The translations under genes and the position numbers were made by a program. This document shows, piece by piece, positions 22,792 to 31,648 of a DNA stretch of 64,000 nucleotides (the stretch's first letter is position 1; the number at the start of each line of letters is the position of its first letter). The stretch covers positions 124,001 through 188,000 of the forward strand of contig NZ_CP029985.1 of the NCBI RefSeq assembly GCF_003355005.1, written 5' to 3'. A model generated the notes under the pieces. The model was given only the letters and a program-made list of their open reading frames with translations. It was not told the origin of the DNA and did no database searches. The stretch is from Sphingomonas sp. FARSPH (GTDB lineage: Bacteria > Pseudomonadota > Alphaproteobacteria > Sphingomonadales > Sphingomonadaceae).

Positions 22792-23876
22792 CAGGGACGC
22801 GCCCCGCTGATCGCGAGACGGCCGATGGCGTCGGGGGTCAGGATCGCATCGGCCGCACCGATCGCCGCGACCGCGCCCGGCATGCCCCAGACCACCGACG
22901 TCGTCTGATCCTGCACGACGACGCAGCCGCCGGCCTCGCGCACAGCCTTGGCGCCTTCCGCACCGTCCCGCCCCATGCCGCTGAGGACGATCGCGAGCAT
23001 CCGCGCACCGAATACCGCGGCGGCCGATGCGAACATCGGATCAACCGACGGCAGGCAGCCGCTGGCCGCCGGCGCGTGGGACAGCCGGATCGCCGCCGCG
23101 CCATCGGGGAGCGCGACGCAGCGCAGATGCGCATCGCCCGGCGCGACGACGATGCGGCCCGGCTGCACGCGCATGAGGTCGGTCGCGACATCGCACGGCC
23201 GCCCGGACAGCGTCGCGATCTGCGCCGCGAAATAGGGCATGAACGATGCCGGCAGATGCTGCGTGATGAGGATCGGCACGCGGAACGTCGCCGGTAGGGC
23301 GCGCAGCAACTGGCTGAGTGCGTGGATGCCCCCGGTCGATGCGCCGATGGCGACGAGGTCATAGTCGCTGCGCCCCCGCCCGGCGGCGGAGACCGGGGCG
23401 ATGGGCGGCAGCGCCGCGGGCAGCGGCGGCACGTCCAGGCCGCTATGGCCCAGCCGCACCAGCTTGCCGATCAGCCCGTCCCCGAACGCGGCCATCCGTT
23501 CGCCGGCCGCCGGCTTAACGAGCGTGTCGGCGGCGCCGAGCGCCAGCGCCTGCAACGTGCTCTCCGCACCCTCGCCGGCCTGGGCGGACACGACGAGGAT
23601 CTTGGCACCGCGACCCGCGGCGATCAGATCGGGCAAGGCGGTCAGCCCGTCGATGCCGGGCATCTGCAGGTCGAGCAGGACGAGGTCGACACGCTCCTGC
23701 GCGAGCAGCGCGAGCGCGGCCGATGCGGTTGCGACGCTGCCCTTCACCGCAAAGCGGGCGTCCGCTTCGACGATGCGCGTCATCACCGCACGGGCGACCG
23801 CCGAATCATCGACGATCAGCACGCGCAGCGGCGGATCGACGTCCTGCGGCTCAAGGCGGGGGGTGGCGACGGCCAT
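22791..23876 (-). CDS. cheB: chemotaxis methylesterase/glutamine deamidase CheB
   Basis: 361 residues. N-terminal receiver domain with VLIVDDSAVARAVM and phospho-acceptor Asp in VDLVLLDLQMPGIDG; a variable linker; then the methylesterase domain with catalytic Ser in IGASTGGIHALSQLL, His in LITQHLPASFMPYFA and Asp in SGMGRDGAEGA. It opposes CheR in adaptation and is activated by phosphorylation from CheA. Confidence 0.96.
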   Translation of the reverse strand: MAVATPRLEPQDVDPPLRVLIVDDSAVARAVMTRIVEADARFAVKGSVATASAALALLAQERVDLVLLDLQMPGIDGLTALPDLIAAGRGAKILVVSAQAGEGAESTLQALALGAADTLVKPAAGERMAAFGDGLIGKLVRLGHSGLDVPPLPAALPPIAPVSAAGRGRSDYDLVAIGASTGGIHALSQLLRALPATFRVPILITQHLPASFMPYFAAQIATLSGRPCDVATDLMRVQPGRIVVAPGDAHLRCVALPDGAAAIRLSHAPAASGCLPSVDPMFASAAAVFGARMLAIVLSGMGRDGAEGAKAVREAGGCVVVQDQTTSVVWGMPGAVAAIGAADAILTPDAIGRLAISGARP

Positions 23877-23895
23877 GGCAGCACGGTTGCCGGGT

Positions 23896-24261
23896 TCAGG
23901 CCATGCCCACGATATGGAGTTTCGATTCGAGCGTATCGCGATCGAACGGCTTCATCACATATTCGTCGGCGCCCGCCTCGATCGCGGCGCGGATGTACGC
24001 CATGCCATTCTCGGTCGTGCAGAAGACGACCTTCGGCCGGGTCGGGATATTCGAATCGCGTAGCGCCCGCAGGAAATCCATCCCGCTCATCACCGGCATG
24101 TTCCAGTCGAGCAGGATGACGTCGGGCGCCGCGGCCATGCAGGAATCGAGCGCTTCGCGCCCGTCGCACGCCTCGGTGACGGTGAAGTCGAGCGTCTCGA
24201 GGATATGGCGGGCGACTTTGCGGATCACCTTGGAATCGTCGACGACGAGGCAGGTCTTCAT
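23896..24261 (-). CDS. cheY: single-domain response regulator CheY
   Basis: 121 residues, receiver domain only: LVVDDSKVIRKVARHIL with Asp8/Asp9, phospho-acceptor Asp52 in VILLDWNMPVMSGMDF, Thr in VVFCTTENG and Lys in EYVMKPFDRDTL. It may act at the flagellar motor or on another phosphorelay branch; the sequence alone does not say. 19 bp precede cheB. Confidence 0.94.
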   Translation of the reverse strand: MKTCLVVDDSKVIRKVARHILETLDFTVTEACDGREALDSCMAAAPDVILLDWNMPVMSGMDFLRALRDSNIPTRPKVVFCTTENGMAYIRAAIEAGADEYVMKPFDRDTLESKLHIVGMA

Positions 24262-24328
24262 GCGGTGCGGGCCTTTTTGCTGCGAATCGCGCGACTAGGG
24301 ATATGCGCCGGCAAGCGTAAGCGTCGCG

Positions 24329-24787
24329 TTAAGCCGCGAGCGGCTGTGGCAGAGGCTGGGGCAGCGGCTGGGGCAGCGGCACGAGACGGGCGAGGTCGAT
24401 GACGAGGATCGGCTCGCCATCGCGCTCCACCATGGCGTTGCCCGCCGCCGCCCAGCCGCGATCGAGCGCGAGGCCCGACGACAGGGGCTGGCGGACGAAG
24501 GACGCGACATCCTCCAGCGCATCGACCAGCATCGCATAATGATGCCCGTCGACGCGGGTGATGATCGCGCGGCGCGCGTCTGCCGGCATCGGATCGAGTC
24601 CCAGCGCCAGGCAGGTGTCGATGACGGTGACGACGCGGCTGCGCAGCGCGGTAAGGCCACGCACCGAGCCGGGCGCGCGCGGCACCGCGACGACGGGCGC
24701 CAAATCGACGACCGAATCAATTTCGGTCGTGTCGATCGCGACGGCGCGGCCGGCGACATGCGCGATGAGGAACAGGTCCATCGTCAT
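24329..24787 (-). CDS. cheW: chemotaxis coupling protein CheW
   Basis: 152 residues, one CheW domain that links receptors to CheA. It begins DLFLIAHVAGRAVAIDTTEI, contains VRGLTALRSRVVTVIDTCLA and ends with a PLPQ tandem (PLPQPLPQPLPQPL) coded by a near-perfect 12-bp DNA repeat at 24340-24385, beyond the domain. The ATG overlaps the cheA stop (ATGA). Confidence 0.92.
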   Translation of the reverse strand: MTMDLFLIAHVAGRAVAIDTTEIDSVVDLAPVVAVPRAPGSVRGLTALRSRVVTVIDTCLALGLDPMPADARRAIITRVDGHHYAMLVDALEDVASFVRQPLSSGLALDRGWAAAGNAMVERDGEPILVIDLARLVPLPQPLPQPLPQPLAA

Positions 24788-27105
24788 TCTCCCACCGCGC
24801 GCGCGAGCGCCGCGATCAGCGCCGGGCGATCATAGCGATAGATGCTGGTCGCAGCGCCGTTGCGTTCGCGGCGCAGGCGCAGCACGGGCGCGCCACCGCC
24901 GTCCAGCAGCAGCGTCGCCTGACCGGGTCGATCCGCCGGGCCATCCATCGTGACGACGACATCGGCGCTGGCGCCGGGCGGCACGTGCGCGACGCAGCGA
25001 TAGCCCGCCGCCTCGATCGTCGGGCGCAGGAAGGTTTCCATCCAGCCGCTGCCGTCGGTGTGCAGCAGGCACAGCCGCTCCGATGGCGGCGCGACATCGG
25101 CGGCGGCGAAGAGCGCGAGCGGATCGACAAGCTCGACCTGCTCGCCCTCGACGATGACCACGCCGACGATCGCCCCCGGTGTCGTCGCCGCCGCGATATC
25201 GTGGGGCAGCGTGACGATCTCCATCGCTTCGTGAATGGCGTAGGCGAGTTCGGTATCGCCATCGGTCAGACGCAGCACGGGCACCTCGTCGCGATCGCGG
25301 ATGGCGGCGACCGCGTGGAGCGGCACCAGACGGTCGCCGATCGCGAGGCGCAGGCGGCCGCCGGTATGGCGGATGGCGTCGACCGGCACCGGTTCGACCC
25401 GATCGATCGCGGCAAGCGGCAGCACGCGGCGCTCGCCGTCCAGATCCTCGAACAACAGCGCCGCGATGCCGGCTTCGGCCACGACTGCCTCCGCCTGGTC
25501 GGCCGCGACCGGCCGCTGAAAGCGCAGGCCGGCGACCGCGGCGATCCCCGCCCCGTCGAGCAGCAGCATCGGCAGCCCCGAATCGGGCAACGTCTGGCCG
25601 GCATAGACGCCGGTCGCCATCACCGCGGGCGCAGCGGGCTTCACCACCAGTTCCTCGGTATCGAGCACGGTGTCGATCGCCAGCGCATAATCGCCGTCGC
25701 GCGTCGCGACGATCGCGAGCTTGCCGTTCGCATCCTCCAGCCCGTCGACGCCGCCCAGCCCGAGCAGCCGGCCGAGCGCGACGAGCGGCAGGCGGCGACC
25801 GCGTACCGTCGCGACCGCGGCGTCGCCGACCCGGTCGATCCGCACCGCCTCGCCGCGCACGTTGAGGATCTCCTCGACCGACTGGCGCGCTATGGCGAAA
25901 CGCTGGCCGCCAGCGCCGACCACGACGGTCGACATGATCGACAGCGTCAGCGGCACGTAGATAACGATCGTCAGCCCGCGTCCCGCCTGGTTGATCAACT
26001 CGATCCGGCCGCCGATATTTTCGAGGTTGGCGCGCACCACATCCATGCCGACGCCGCGTCCCGACACCGCGGTGACGGTGTCGCGGCTCGACAGGCCGGC
26101 ATGAAAGACGAGATCGAGGCGCGCCTTGGCGTCCATCGCCGCGATCTCGGCGGGCGTGTGAAGCTTTTGCGCGATCGCCTTGGCGGCGAGGCGTTCGGTA
26201 TCGATGCCGCGGCCGTCGTCGGCGATCTCGATCAGGATCTGGTTGCCCGACTGGCGCGCGGACACGGTAAGCCGGCCGGCGTCGCGCTTGCCCGCGGCGC
26301 GGCGGTCACCCGGCGCCTCGATCCCGTGATCGACCGCGTTGCGGATGATGTGGACGAGCGGATCGCGCATCAGCTCGATCATCTCGCGGTCGAGTTCGAC
26401 GTCCGATCCCTCGATGCTCAGCTGCACCTGCTTGCCGAGTTCGGCGGCGGTGTCGCGGACCATGCGCGGCAGCGCGGAAAATAGCGCCTCCACCTTTTGC
26501 ATGCGCGTGCGCGTCACCGTGTCGCGCATCTCGGCGACGGTCAGCGACAGGCGTTCCAGCGCCGCCTCGACCAGCGGGTCGACCTGTTCGTCGCGCAGCC
26601 GGCGGGCGAGTTCATTTCGCGCCAACACCATTTCCGACATGCTGCTCATCATTCGATCGAGCAGGTCGACGTTGAGACGGACGGAGCGGCTGTTGAGGCG
26701 CGGCGCGGCGGCCTGCACCTGCGTCGCGGTTGGGCCGGCATCATCCTCCAGCGCGGCGATGAGCAGGTCTTCGCTCGAATCATCCAGACTGGCGCCCGAA
26801 TCGATCGCTTCCACCAGTTCGCCGATGCGGTCGACCACCGCGAGCACCGCGTTGACGAGCCCGGTGTCGGGCGTACGCTTGCCGTCGCGCACCGCGGCGA
26901 GCACGTCTTCGGCCGCATGGCTGAGCCGGGCAAGGCGGGGCAGGTCGAGGAAGCCGCAGCTACCCTTCACCGTATGGACGAAGCGGAAGATCGCATCGAG
27001 GCGCGCGCGATCGGTCGGCTGCGCCTCCCACGCGACGATCTCGCCCGAGAGCGCCTCCAGCGTCTCGCGCGTCTCGGCGATGAAATCCTGAAGCAGGTCG
27101 TCCAT
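24784..27105 (-). CDS. cheA: chemotaxis histidine kinase CheA with extra C-terminal domains
   Basis: 773 residues, longer than E. coli CheA (654). Hpt domain with His44 in FRFVHTVKGSCGFLDL; dimerisation segment; kinase domain with HIIRNAVDHGIE, IADDGRGID and GRGVGMDVV; first CheW-like domain (FAIARQSVEEILNVRG). A second CheW-like domain follows around residues 545-675 and the last 100 residues (RLCLLHTDGSGWMETFL, AADVVVTMDG-like) resemble a receiver without the paired N-terminal acidic residues. There is no obvious CheY-binding P2 domain. The start at MDDLLQDFIAETRE matches the family. Confidence 0.93.
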   Translation of the reverse strand: MDDLLQDFIAETRETLEALSGEIVAWEAQPTDRARLDAIFRFVHTVKGSCGFLDLPRLARLSHAAEDVLAAVRDGKRTPDTGLVNAVLAVVDRIGELVEAIDSGASLDDSSEDLLIAALEDDAGPTATQVQAAAPRLNSRSVRLNVDLLDRMMSSMSEMVLARNELARRLRDEQVDPLVEAALERLSLTVAEMRDTVTRTRMQKVEALFSALPRMVRDTAAELGKQVQLSIEGSDVELDREMIELMRDPLVHIIRNAVDHGIEAPGDRRAAGKRDAGRLTVSARQSGNQILIEIADDGRGIDTERLAAKAIAQKLHTPAEIAAMDAKARLDLVFHAGLSSRDTVTAVSGRGVGMDVVRANLENIGGRIELINQAGRGLTIVIYVPLTLSIMSTVVVGAGGQRFAIARQSVEEILNVRGEAVRIDRVGDAAVATVRGRRLPLVALGRLLGLGGVDGLEDANGKLAIVATRDGDYALAIDTVLDTEELVVKPAAPAVMATGVYAGQTLPDSGLPMLLLDGAGIAAVAGLRFQRPVAADQAEAVVAEAGIAALLFEDLDGERRVLPLAAIDRVEPVPVDAIRHTGGRLRLAIGDRLVPLHAVAAIRDRDEVPVLRLTDGDTELAYAIHEAMEIVTLPHDIAAATTPGAIVGVVIVEGEQVELVDPLALFAAADVAPPSERLCLLHTDGSGWMETFLRPTIEAAGYRCVAHVPPGASADVVVTMDGPADRPGQATLLLDGGGAPVLRLRRERNGAATSIYRYDRPALIAALARAVGE

Positions 27106-27177
27106 GGGCCCCCGTCGGTTCGGGAGCGTCATGGAGGGACAAGGGTTAAGACGGGGTTAGTCGTCGAAGGCGCCGGA

Positions 27178-27822
27178 TCAACCGGCGTTGAACACCGCGC
27201 CAAGGATCATGACGTTCTCCGCCGGTTCCGAGACCTGCACCGCACCGCCCGCCTCCGCGACGAGGGTATGGACGAGATAGGCGGCAGCGGCGCGCGGCGT
27301 CACATCGCTTTCGCGCGCGCCATCGGTCAGTGTGGCGCGGATATCGGGGTCGAGGATGATGCGCGGCCCCTCGATCTTCACCGCGATCTCGATCTGGCCG
27401 CCATTCTCCTCGCCCGCGACGTCGAGCGTGCCGCCGCGCACCAGCGCCTCGTTGGCGATGAGCGCGAGGTTGAGCAGCACCTTGATCGCGGTCTTGGGCA
27501 GGGCATCGCCCTCGACCAGCCAGCCGAGCGTCGTACGTTTGGCATCGGCGAGCAGGCCCTCGATCGCGGTCTTCGCCTCGCGCACGTCGATCCGCTCGCC
27601 GAAGCCGCCGCCCGCACCGAACGCGAGGCGGAAGAACTTGAGCTTGTTCGCCGACGTGCGGGCGCTCTCGCTGAGCAGCGCGAAGACGCGGGCGCGCATC
27701 TCTTCGTCGGGTTCGTCGCCGAGCAGTTCGAGCCCGTTGTTGAGCGCACCGACGGGCGAGAGCAGGTCGTGGCACAGCCGCGAACAGAGCAGGCTGGCGA
27801 AATCGACCGGGCTGACGGACAT
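27178..27822 (-). CDS. chpT: ChpT-like histidine phosphotransferase
   Basis: 214 residues. The dimerisation helix carries the phospho-acceptor His in RLCHDLLSPVGALNNGLELL, followed by a degenerate ATPase-like domain, as in Caulobacter ChpT, which passes phosphate from CckA to CtrA and CpdR. It shows no ATP-binding G boxes. It lies 72 bp upstream of cheA in the same direction, so it may be cotranscribed with the che genes. AAGGGA precedes the ATG. Confidence 0.85.
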   Translation of the reverse strand: MSVSPVDFASLLCSRLCHDLLSPVGALNNGLELLGDEPDEEMRARVFALLSESARTSANKLKFFRLAFGAGGGFGERIDVREAKTAIEGLLADAKRTTLGWLVEGDALPKTAIKVLLNLALIANEALVRGGTLDVAGEENGGQIEIAVKIEGPRIILDPDIRATLTDGARESDVTPRAAAAYLVHTLVAEAGGAVQVSEPAENVMILGAVFNAG

Positions 27823-27879
27823 GCTGTTCCCTTTGTTGCTGCTGCGTGTGTGGCGGAGGTGTGGTGGGGGCGCAAGGGT

Positions 27880-27994
27880 TGCGATCACCCTCACCCTTCC
27901 CACGCGCTTTCAGCGCGCGGGCCCCTTCCCTCTCCCGATACTGGAGGGAGGCGCGAAGCGCCGGAAGGGTGCCGGAAGGGTTGGCGTGATCGCG
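27880..27994. repeat. 115-bp inverted-repeat element overlapping a gene 3' end
   Basis: GCGATCACCCTCACCCTTCC at the left faces GGAAGGGTTGGCGTGATCGC at the right; between them are smaller palindromes (CGCGCTTTCAGCGCG, CTTCCCTCTCCCGATACTGG-type). It lies between chpT and the JAMM peptidase gene and supplies that gene's last 28 codons and stop. Confidence 0.75.
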
Positions 27995-28377
27995 ACAGGA
28001 TCGAACCGCCCTTCCACCTCCCCTGCGGCGACTGCCCGCCACGCGCGGACCTCGCGGCCACCCACGATCAGCCACACCATGCCGTCCGGCATCGCGTCCG
28101 CCGCATCGCGCGGCGACGGCACCGCGACGCCGCTGGGGTGCGAATGATAATGACCGATCACCGGCGCCTCCCCTGCCCTTGCTGTCCGATGCGCCGCCAG
28201 CAGCGCAGCAGGGTCGATCTCGAACCGCCGGGCGGGCTCGTCCGCCACGTTGTCGCACGCCACGACCGCCTCGACGCAGCCATCGCGGCCGAGCAGCAGC
28301 CCGCACACCTCCACATCCGACGTCGCCGCCGCATGCGCCCGGATTTGGTCGAGCAGGTCGCTTGATATCCTCAGCAT
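27910..28377 (-). CDS. Mov34/MPN/PAD-1 (JAMM) metallopeptidase-like protein
   Basis: 155 residues. JAMM zinc motif HYHSHPSGVAVPSPRDA near residues 75-90, with a preceding Glu in DVEVCGLLLGRDG; similar bacterial proteins process thio-carboxylate precursors or desulfurate Cys adducts. The natural domain ends near residue 125. Residues 128-155 (starting VAITPTLPAPFRRF) are coded by a repeat element and look acquired. The start is only 20 bp from that of rluD on the other strand, so promoters must overlap or lie within a gene. Confidence 0.8.
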   Translation of the reverse strand: MLRISSDLLDQIRAHAAATSDVEVCGLLLGRDGCVEAVVACDNVADEPARRFEIDPAALLAAHRTARAGEAPVIGHYHSHPSGVAVPSPRDAADAMPDGMVWLIVGGREVRAWRAVAAGEVEGRFDPVAITPTLPAPFRRFAPPSSIGRGKGPAR

Positions 28378-28397
28378 CGTTCCCACATCGTTACGGT

Positions 28398-29345
28398 ATG
28401 GACCGGGGGGTTTCCATCATCGATGCGACGATCACGCCGGCGGCGGATGGCTGGCGGCTGGACCGTGCGCTGGCCGACGCCGTGCCGACGCTGTCGCGCG
28501 AGCGGCTGAAGGTGCTGATCAACGCGGGCGCGGTGTCGCAGGGCGAACGGCTGGTCCGCGATCCCGCCAAGCGCGCCGCCGCGGGCGAGCGGTTCGCGGT
28601 GACGGTGCCGAACCCGACGCCGGCGCATAACGAGGCGCAGGATATCCCGCTCGTCGTCGCGTATGAGGACGAGCATCTGATCGTGGTCGACAAGCCGGCG
28701 GGGCTGGTCGTCCACCCGGCGGCGGGCAACCTCGACGGGACATTGGTCAACGCGCTGCTCCATCACTGCCAGGGCAGCCTGTCGGGCATCGGCGGCGTCG
28801 CGCGTCCGGGGATCGTCCACCGCATCGACAAGGATACCAGCGGGCTGATGGTGGCCGCCAAGACCGACCGCGCGCACGAGGGGCTGGCGCGCCAGTTCCA
28901 CGACCACAGCATCGACCGCCGGTATCGGGCGATCACCGGCGGTATTCCGCGCCCGCCGGCGGGCACGGTGGACGCGCCACTCGCCCGATCGCCCGCCAAT
29001 CGCAAGAAGATCGCGATCCAGGCGCACGGCAAGCGCGCGGTGACGCATTACACGACGATCCAGCCGCTGCGCGACGCCGCGCTGGTGGAATGCCGGCTGG
29101 AGACGGGCCGCACGCATCAGGTGCGCGTCCACATGGCCTCGATCGGGCACGCCTTGCTGGGTGACCCGGTCTATGGTAGAACAAAAGGTGGTCAGAAAGC
29201 GCTACTCGAAACCCTCGGTTTCCGCCGTCAGGCCTTGCATGCGGCGCATCTGGGGTTCATCCACCCGATCCGGGGCGATGCCCTGGCCTTCGAGAGCGCG
29301 ATGCCTGCGGATATGCAGGAACTGTTCACCGAGCTTCACGTATAG
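28398..29345 (+). CDS. rluD: 23S rRNA pseudouridine synthase, RluD type
   Basis: Makes pseudouridines in helix 69 of 23S rRNA. 315 residues: N-terminal S4-like RNA-binding domain (RLDRALADAVPTLSRERLK), then VVVDKPAGLVVHPAAGN and the catalytic Asp in IVHRIDKDTSGLMVAAKT, and RTHQVRVHMASIGHALLGDP. The start follows the S4 domain, but no good ribosome-binding site precedes it; a leaderless message is possible given the 20-bp gap to the divergent gene. Confidence 0.9.
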   Translation: MDRGVSIIDATITPAADGWRLDRALADAVPTLSRERLKVLINAGAVSQGERLVRDPAKRAAAGERFAVTVPNPTPAHNEAQDIPLVVAYEDEHLIVVDKPAGLVVHPAAGNLDGTLVNALLHHCQGSLSGIGGVARPGIVHRIDKDTSGLMVAAKTDRAHEGLARQFHDHSIDRRYRAITGGIPRPPAGTVDAPLARSPANRKKIAIQAHGKRAVTHYTTIQPLRDAALVECRLETGRTHQVRVHMASIGHALLGDPVYGRTKGGQKALLETLGFRRQALHAAHLGFIHPIRGDALAFESAMPADMQELFTELHV

Positions 29346-29406
29346 GTTCGCGTCCTCCGTCGCCGCGGTGCGGGACGGACGACCCCAGGAAAGGGAGAAG
29401 ACGATC

Positions 29407-30312
29407 ATGGCAGCCCGCAGCAACGTCCCCGCGACGATTCCTGCCCTCGGCGGCGAGCAGAGCCTCAACCGCTACCTCGCCGAGATCAAGAAATTCCCGA
29501 TCCTGGCGCCCGAGCAGGAATATATGCTCGCCAAACGCTTTCAGGAGCATGGCGATACCGAGGCGGCGGCGCAGCTCGTCACCAGCCATCTGCGCCTCGT
29601 CGCGAAGATCGCGATGGGCTATCGCGGCTATGGCCTGCCGACGTCGGAGTTGATCTCCGAGGGCAACATCGGTCTGATGCAGGGCGTCAAGAAGTTCGAA
29701 CCCGATCGCGGCTTCCGCCTCGCCACCTACGCGATGTGGTGGATCCGCGCGTCGATCCAGGAATATATCCTGCGCTCGTGGAGCCTCGTGAAGATGGGCA
29801 CCACCGCGGCGCAGAAGAAGCTGTTCTTCAACCTCAGGCGGATGAAGTCCAAGCTCGACGCGTTCGAGGACGGCGACCTGAAGCCGGAGGACGTCGCCAA
29901 GATCGCCACCGACCTCGGCGTCAACGAGGACGAGGTGATCAGCATGAACCGCCGCATGGCGATGGGCGGCGACACGTCGCTCAACGTCTCGATGCGCGAG
30001 GATGGCGAGGGCCAGTGGCAGGACTGGTTGGCGGATGACGGCCCCTTGCAGGACCAGGTCGTCGCGGAGGCGCAGGAAGCCGATGTCCGCCACGATATGC
30101 TCGTCAGCGCGATGGACGACCTCAACGACCGCGAGAAGCATATCCTGACCGAACGTCGCCTGACCGACGATCCCAAGACGCTGGAGGAGCTGAGCCAGGT
30201 CTATGGCGTGTCGCGTGAACGCGTCCGCCAGATCGAGGTGCGCGCGTTCGAGAAGCTGCAGAAGGCGATGATGCGCATCGCCGGCGAGAAGCGGCTGCTG
30301 GCCGCGGCCTGA
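29407..30312 (+). CDS. rpoH: heat-shock sigma factor RpoH (sigma-32)
   Basis: 301 residues. Region 2 is RYLAEIKKFPILAPEQEYML through EPDRGFRLATYAMWWIRASI; the RpoH box reads QKKLFFNLRRMK; region 4.2 helix-turn-helix is LSQVYGVSRERVRQIEVRAF. It directs transcription of chaperone and protease genes. GGAAAGGGAG precedes the ATG. It has its own 61-bp leader after rluD and a 4-bp gap to the next gene. Confidence 0.96.
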   Translation: MAARSNVPATIPALGGEQSLNRYLAEIKKFPILAPEQEYMLAKRFQEHGDTEAAAQLVTSHLRLVAKIAMGYRGYGLPTSELISEGNIGLMQGVKKFEPDRGFRLATYAMWWIRASIQEYILRSWSLVKMGTTAAQKKLFFNLRRMKSKLDAFEDGDLKPEDVAKIATDLGVNEDEVISMNRRMAMGGDTSLNVSMREDGEGQWQDWLADDGPLQDQVVAEAQEADVRHDMLVSAMDDLNDREKHILTERRLTDDPKTLEELSQVYGVSRERVRQIEVRAFEKLQKAMMRIAGEKRLLAAA

Positions 30313-30316
30313 CCGC

Positions 30317-31648
30317 ATGCGCACCGTCGTTATCGGCGGCGGTGCGGCCGGGATCGCGGCAGCGCGGCGGCTGCACGATGCGGGCGCCGAGGTTCTGGTG
30401 GTCGAGGCGGGTGCGGTACTGGGCGGACGGGCGCGGACGTGGTCCTTGGCGCTGCCGGATTGGGTGGGTGCGCCGGATGGTAGCGCTGCCCGATCCGAAT
30501 TGCCGCCTCCCCACGTCCCTCACCTGGGTCCCGGCCTTCGCCGGGGTAATACTGAATCGGGTGGCAGCGAGCCTACCATCCCCGTCGACGCCGGCTGCGG
30601 CTGGCTCCACTCCGCGCGCCGCAATCCATGGACGACGATCGCAGAGCGCGAAGGCTTCGCTGTCGACCGCTCCTCTCCCAACTGGGGGGTGCAGTGGCGC
30701 GACCTCGGCTTTCCGCCGGACGAGCAGCGGGCGTTTCAGGACGCCTATGTGCGGTTCGAGACCACCGCGCATGCCGCGCTGCACGGCCCCGACCGGCCGC
30801 TGTCCGCCTTCGTCGCACCGGACGATCCGTGGCGTCCGATGATCGATGCCATTTCGGGCTACGCCAATGGCGCGCCGCTGGATCGCGTCTCGCTGCACGA
30901 CTGGGCGGCGTATGAGGATGCGGCGACCGACGACAATTGGGCGCTGCCCGCGGGCTACGGCACGCTGATCGCGCAGCATGCGCCGGGCGTGGCGATACGG
31001 CTCGACACGCCCGTTACCCGCGTCGACCATCGCGGCCGGACGATCCGCCTCGACACCCCCGCCGGCACGATCGAGGCGGACCGTGTCATCCTCGCGCTGC
31101 CGACGACCGCTTATGCCGCCATCGCCTTCGACCCGCCGCTGCCCGACAAGCAGCAGGCGGCAGCCGACCTGCCGCTCGGCCTGGCGGACAAGGTGTTTTT
31201 GGCGGTCGACCGGCCCGAATGGCCCGCGCACGCGCATCTGACCGGCGATCCGCATCGGGCTTGCACCGCCAGCCATCGCCTGTCGCCGTTCGGGCGGCCG
31301 ATCGTCGAAAGCTTCTTCGGCGGCGCCTGCGCGGAAGGGATGCGAACGCGCGACGACGCTATCGCCTTTGCGATCGACGAACTCGTCGCCCTGCTCGGCA
31401 GCGACTGGCGCCACCGCCTACACCCGCTCGCCGCGACGCACTGGCGCGACGAACCGCATATCCACGGCAGCTACAGCCACGCGCGCGTCGGCCGCGCGGA
31501 GGCACGCGCGCTGCTCGCGGCGCCCGTCGACGAGCGCCTGTTCTTCGCGGGCGAGGCGTGCTCGCTCCGCGACTTCTCCACCGCACACGGCGCCTATGCG
31601 ACCGGTATCGCGGCGGCGGAGGCGATCCTGGCCACGCGTCAGGGCTGA
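30317..31648 (+). CDS. FAD-dependent amine oxidase-like protein with in-frame REP insertion
   Basis: 443 residues of the flavin amine oxidase/protoporphyrinogen oxidase-like family. Dinucleotide motif VVIGGGAAGIAAARRL, GGRART at residues 36-41, and the closing FAD motif LFFAGEACS near residue 410. Between GGRARTWSL and IPVDAGCGWLHS, where relatives have a short loop, there are about 40 extra residues (47-87, e.g. HVPHLGPGLRRGN) coded by DNA that contains a REP hairpin; the reading frame is kept. The insertion lies close to the flavin site, so activity is uncertain. Substrate unknown. Confidence 0.82.
   Translation: MRTVVIGGGAAGIAAARRLHDAGAEVLVVEAGAVLGGRARTWSLALPDWVGAPDGSAARSELPPPHVPHLGPGLRRGNTESGGSEPTIPVDAGCGWLHSARRNPWTTIAEREGFAVDRSSPNWGVQWRDLGFPPDEQRAFQDAYVRFETTAHAALHGPDRPLSAFVAPDDPWRPMIDAISGYANGAPLDRVSLHDWAAYEDAATDDNWALPAGYGTLIAQHAPGVAIRLDTPVTRVDHRGRTIRLDTPAGTIEADRVILALPTTAYAAIAFDPPLPDKQQAAADLPLGLADKVFLAVDRPEWPAHAHLTGDPHRACTASHRLSPFGRPIVESFFGGACAEGMRTRDDAIAFAIDELVALLGSDWRHRLHPLAATHWRDEPHIHGSYSHARVGRAEARALLAAPVDERLFFAGEACSLRDFSTAHGAYATGIAAAEAILATRQG
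30524..30550. repeat. REP-like hairpin inside a coding region
   Basis: CTGGGTCCCGGCC-ttc-GCCGGGGTAAT matches the inward arm of the REP family found in the spacers at 7.9, 10.3 and 39.8 kb. It lies within codons 70-78 of the amine oxidase gene. Confidence 0.8.

Noticed and set aside
30455..30580. The extra amine oxidase segment as a frameshift or sequencing error.
   Set aside because: Flanking family motifs on both sides are in one frame, and the segment has a recognisable REP hairpin.
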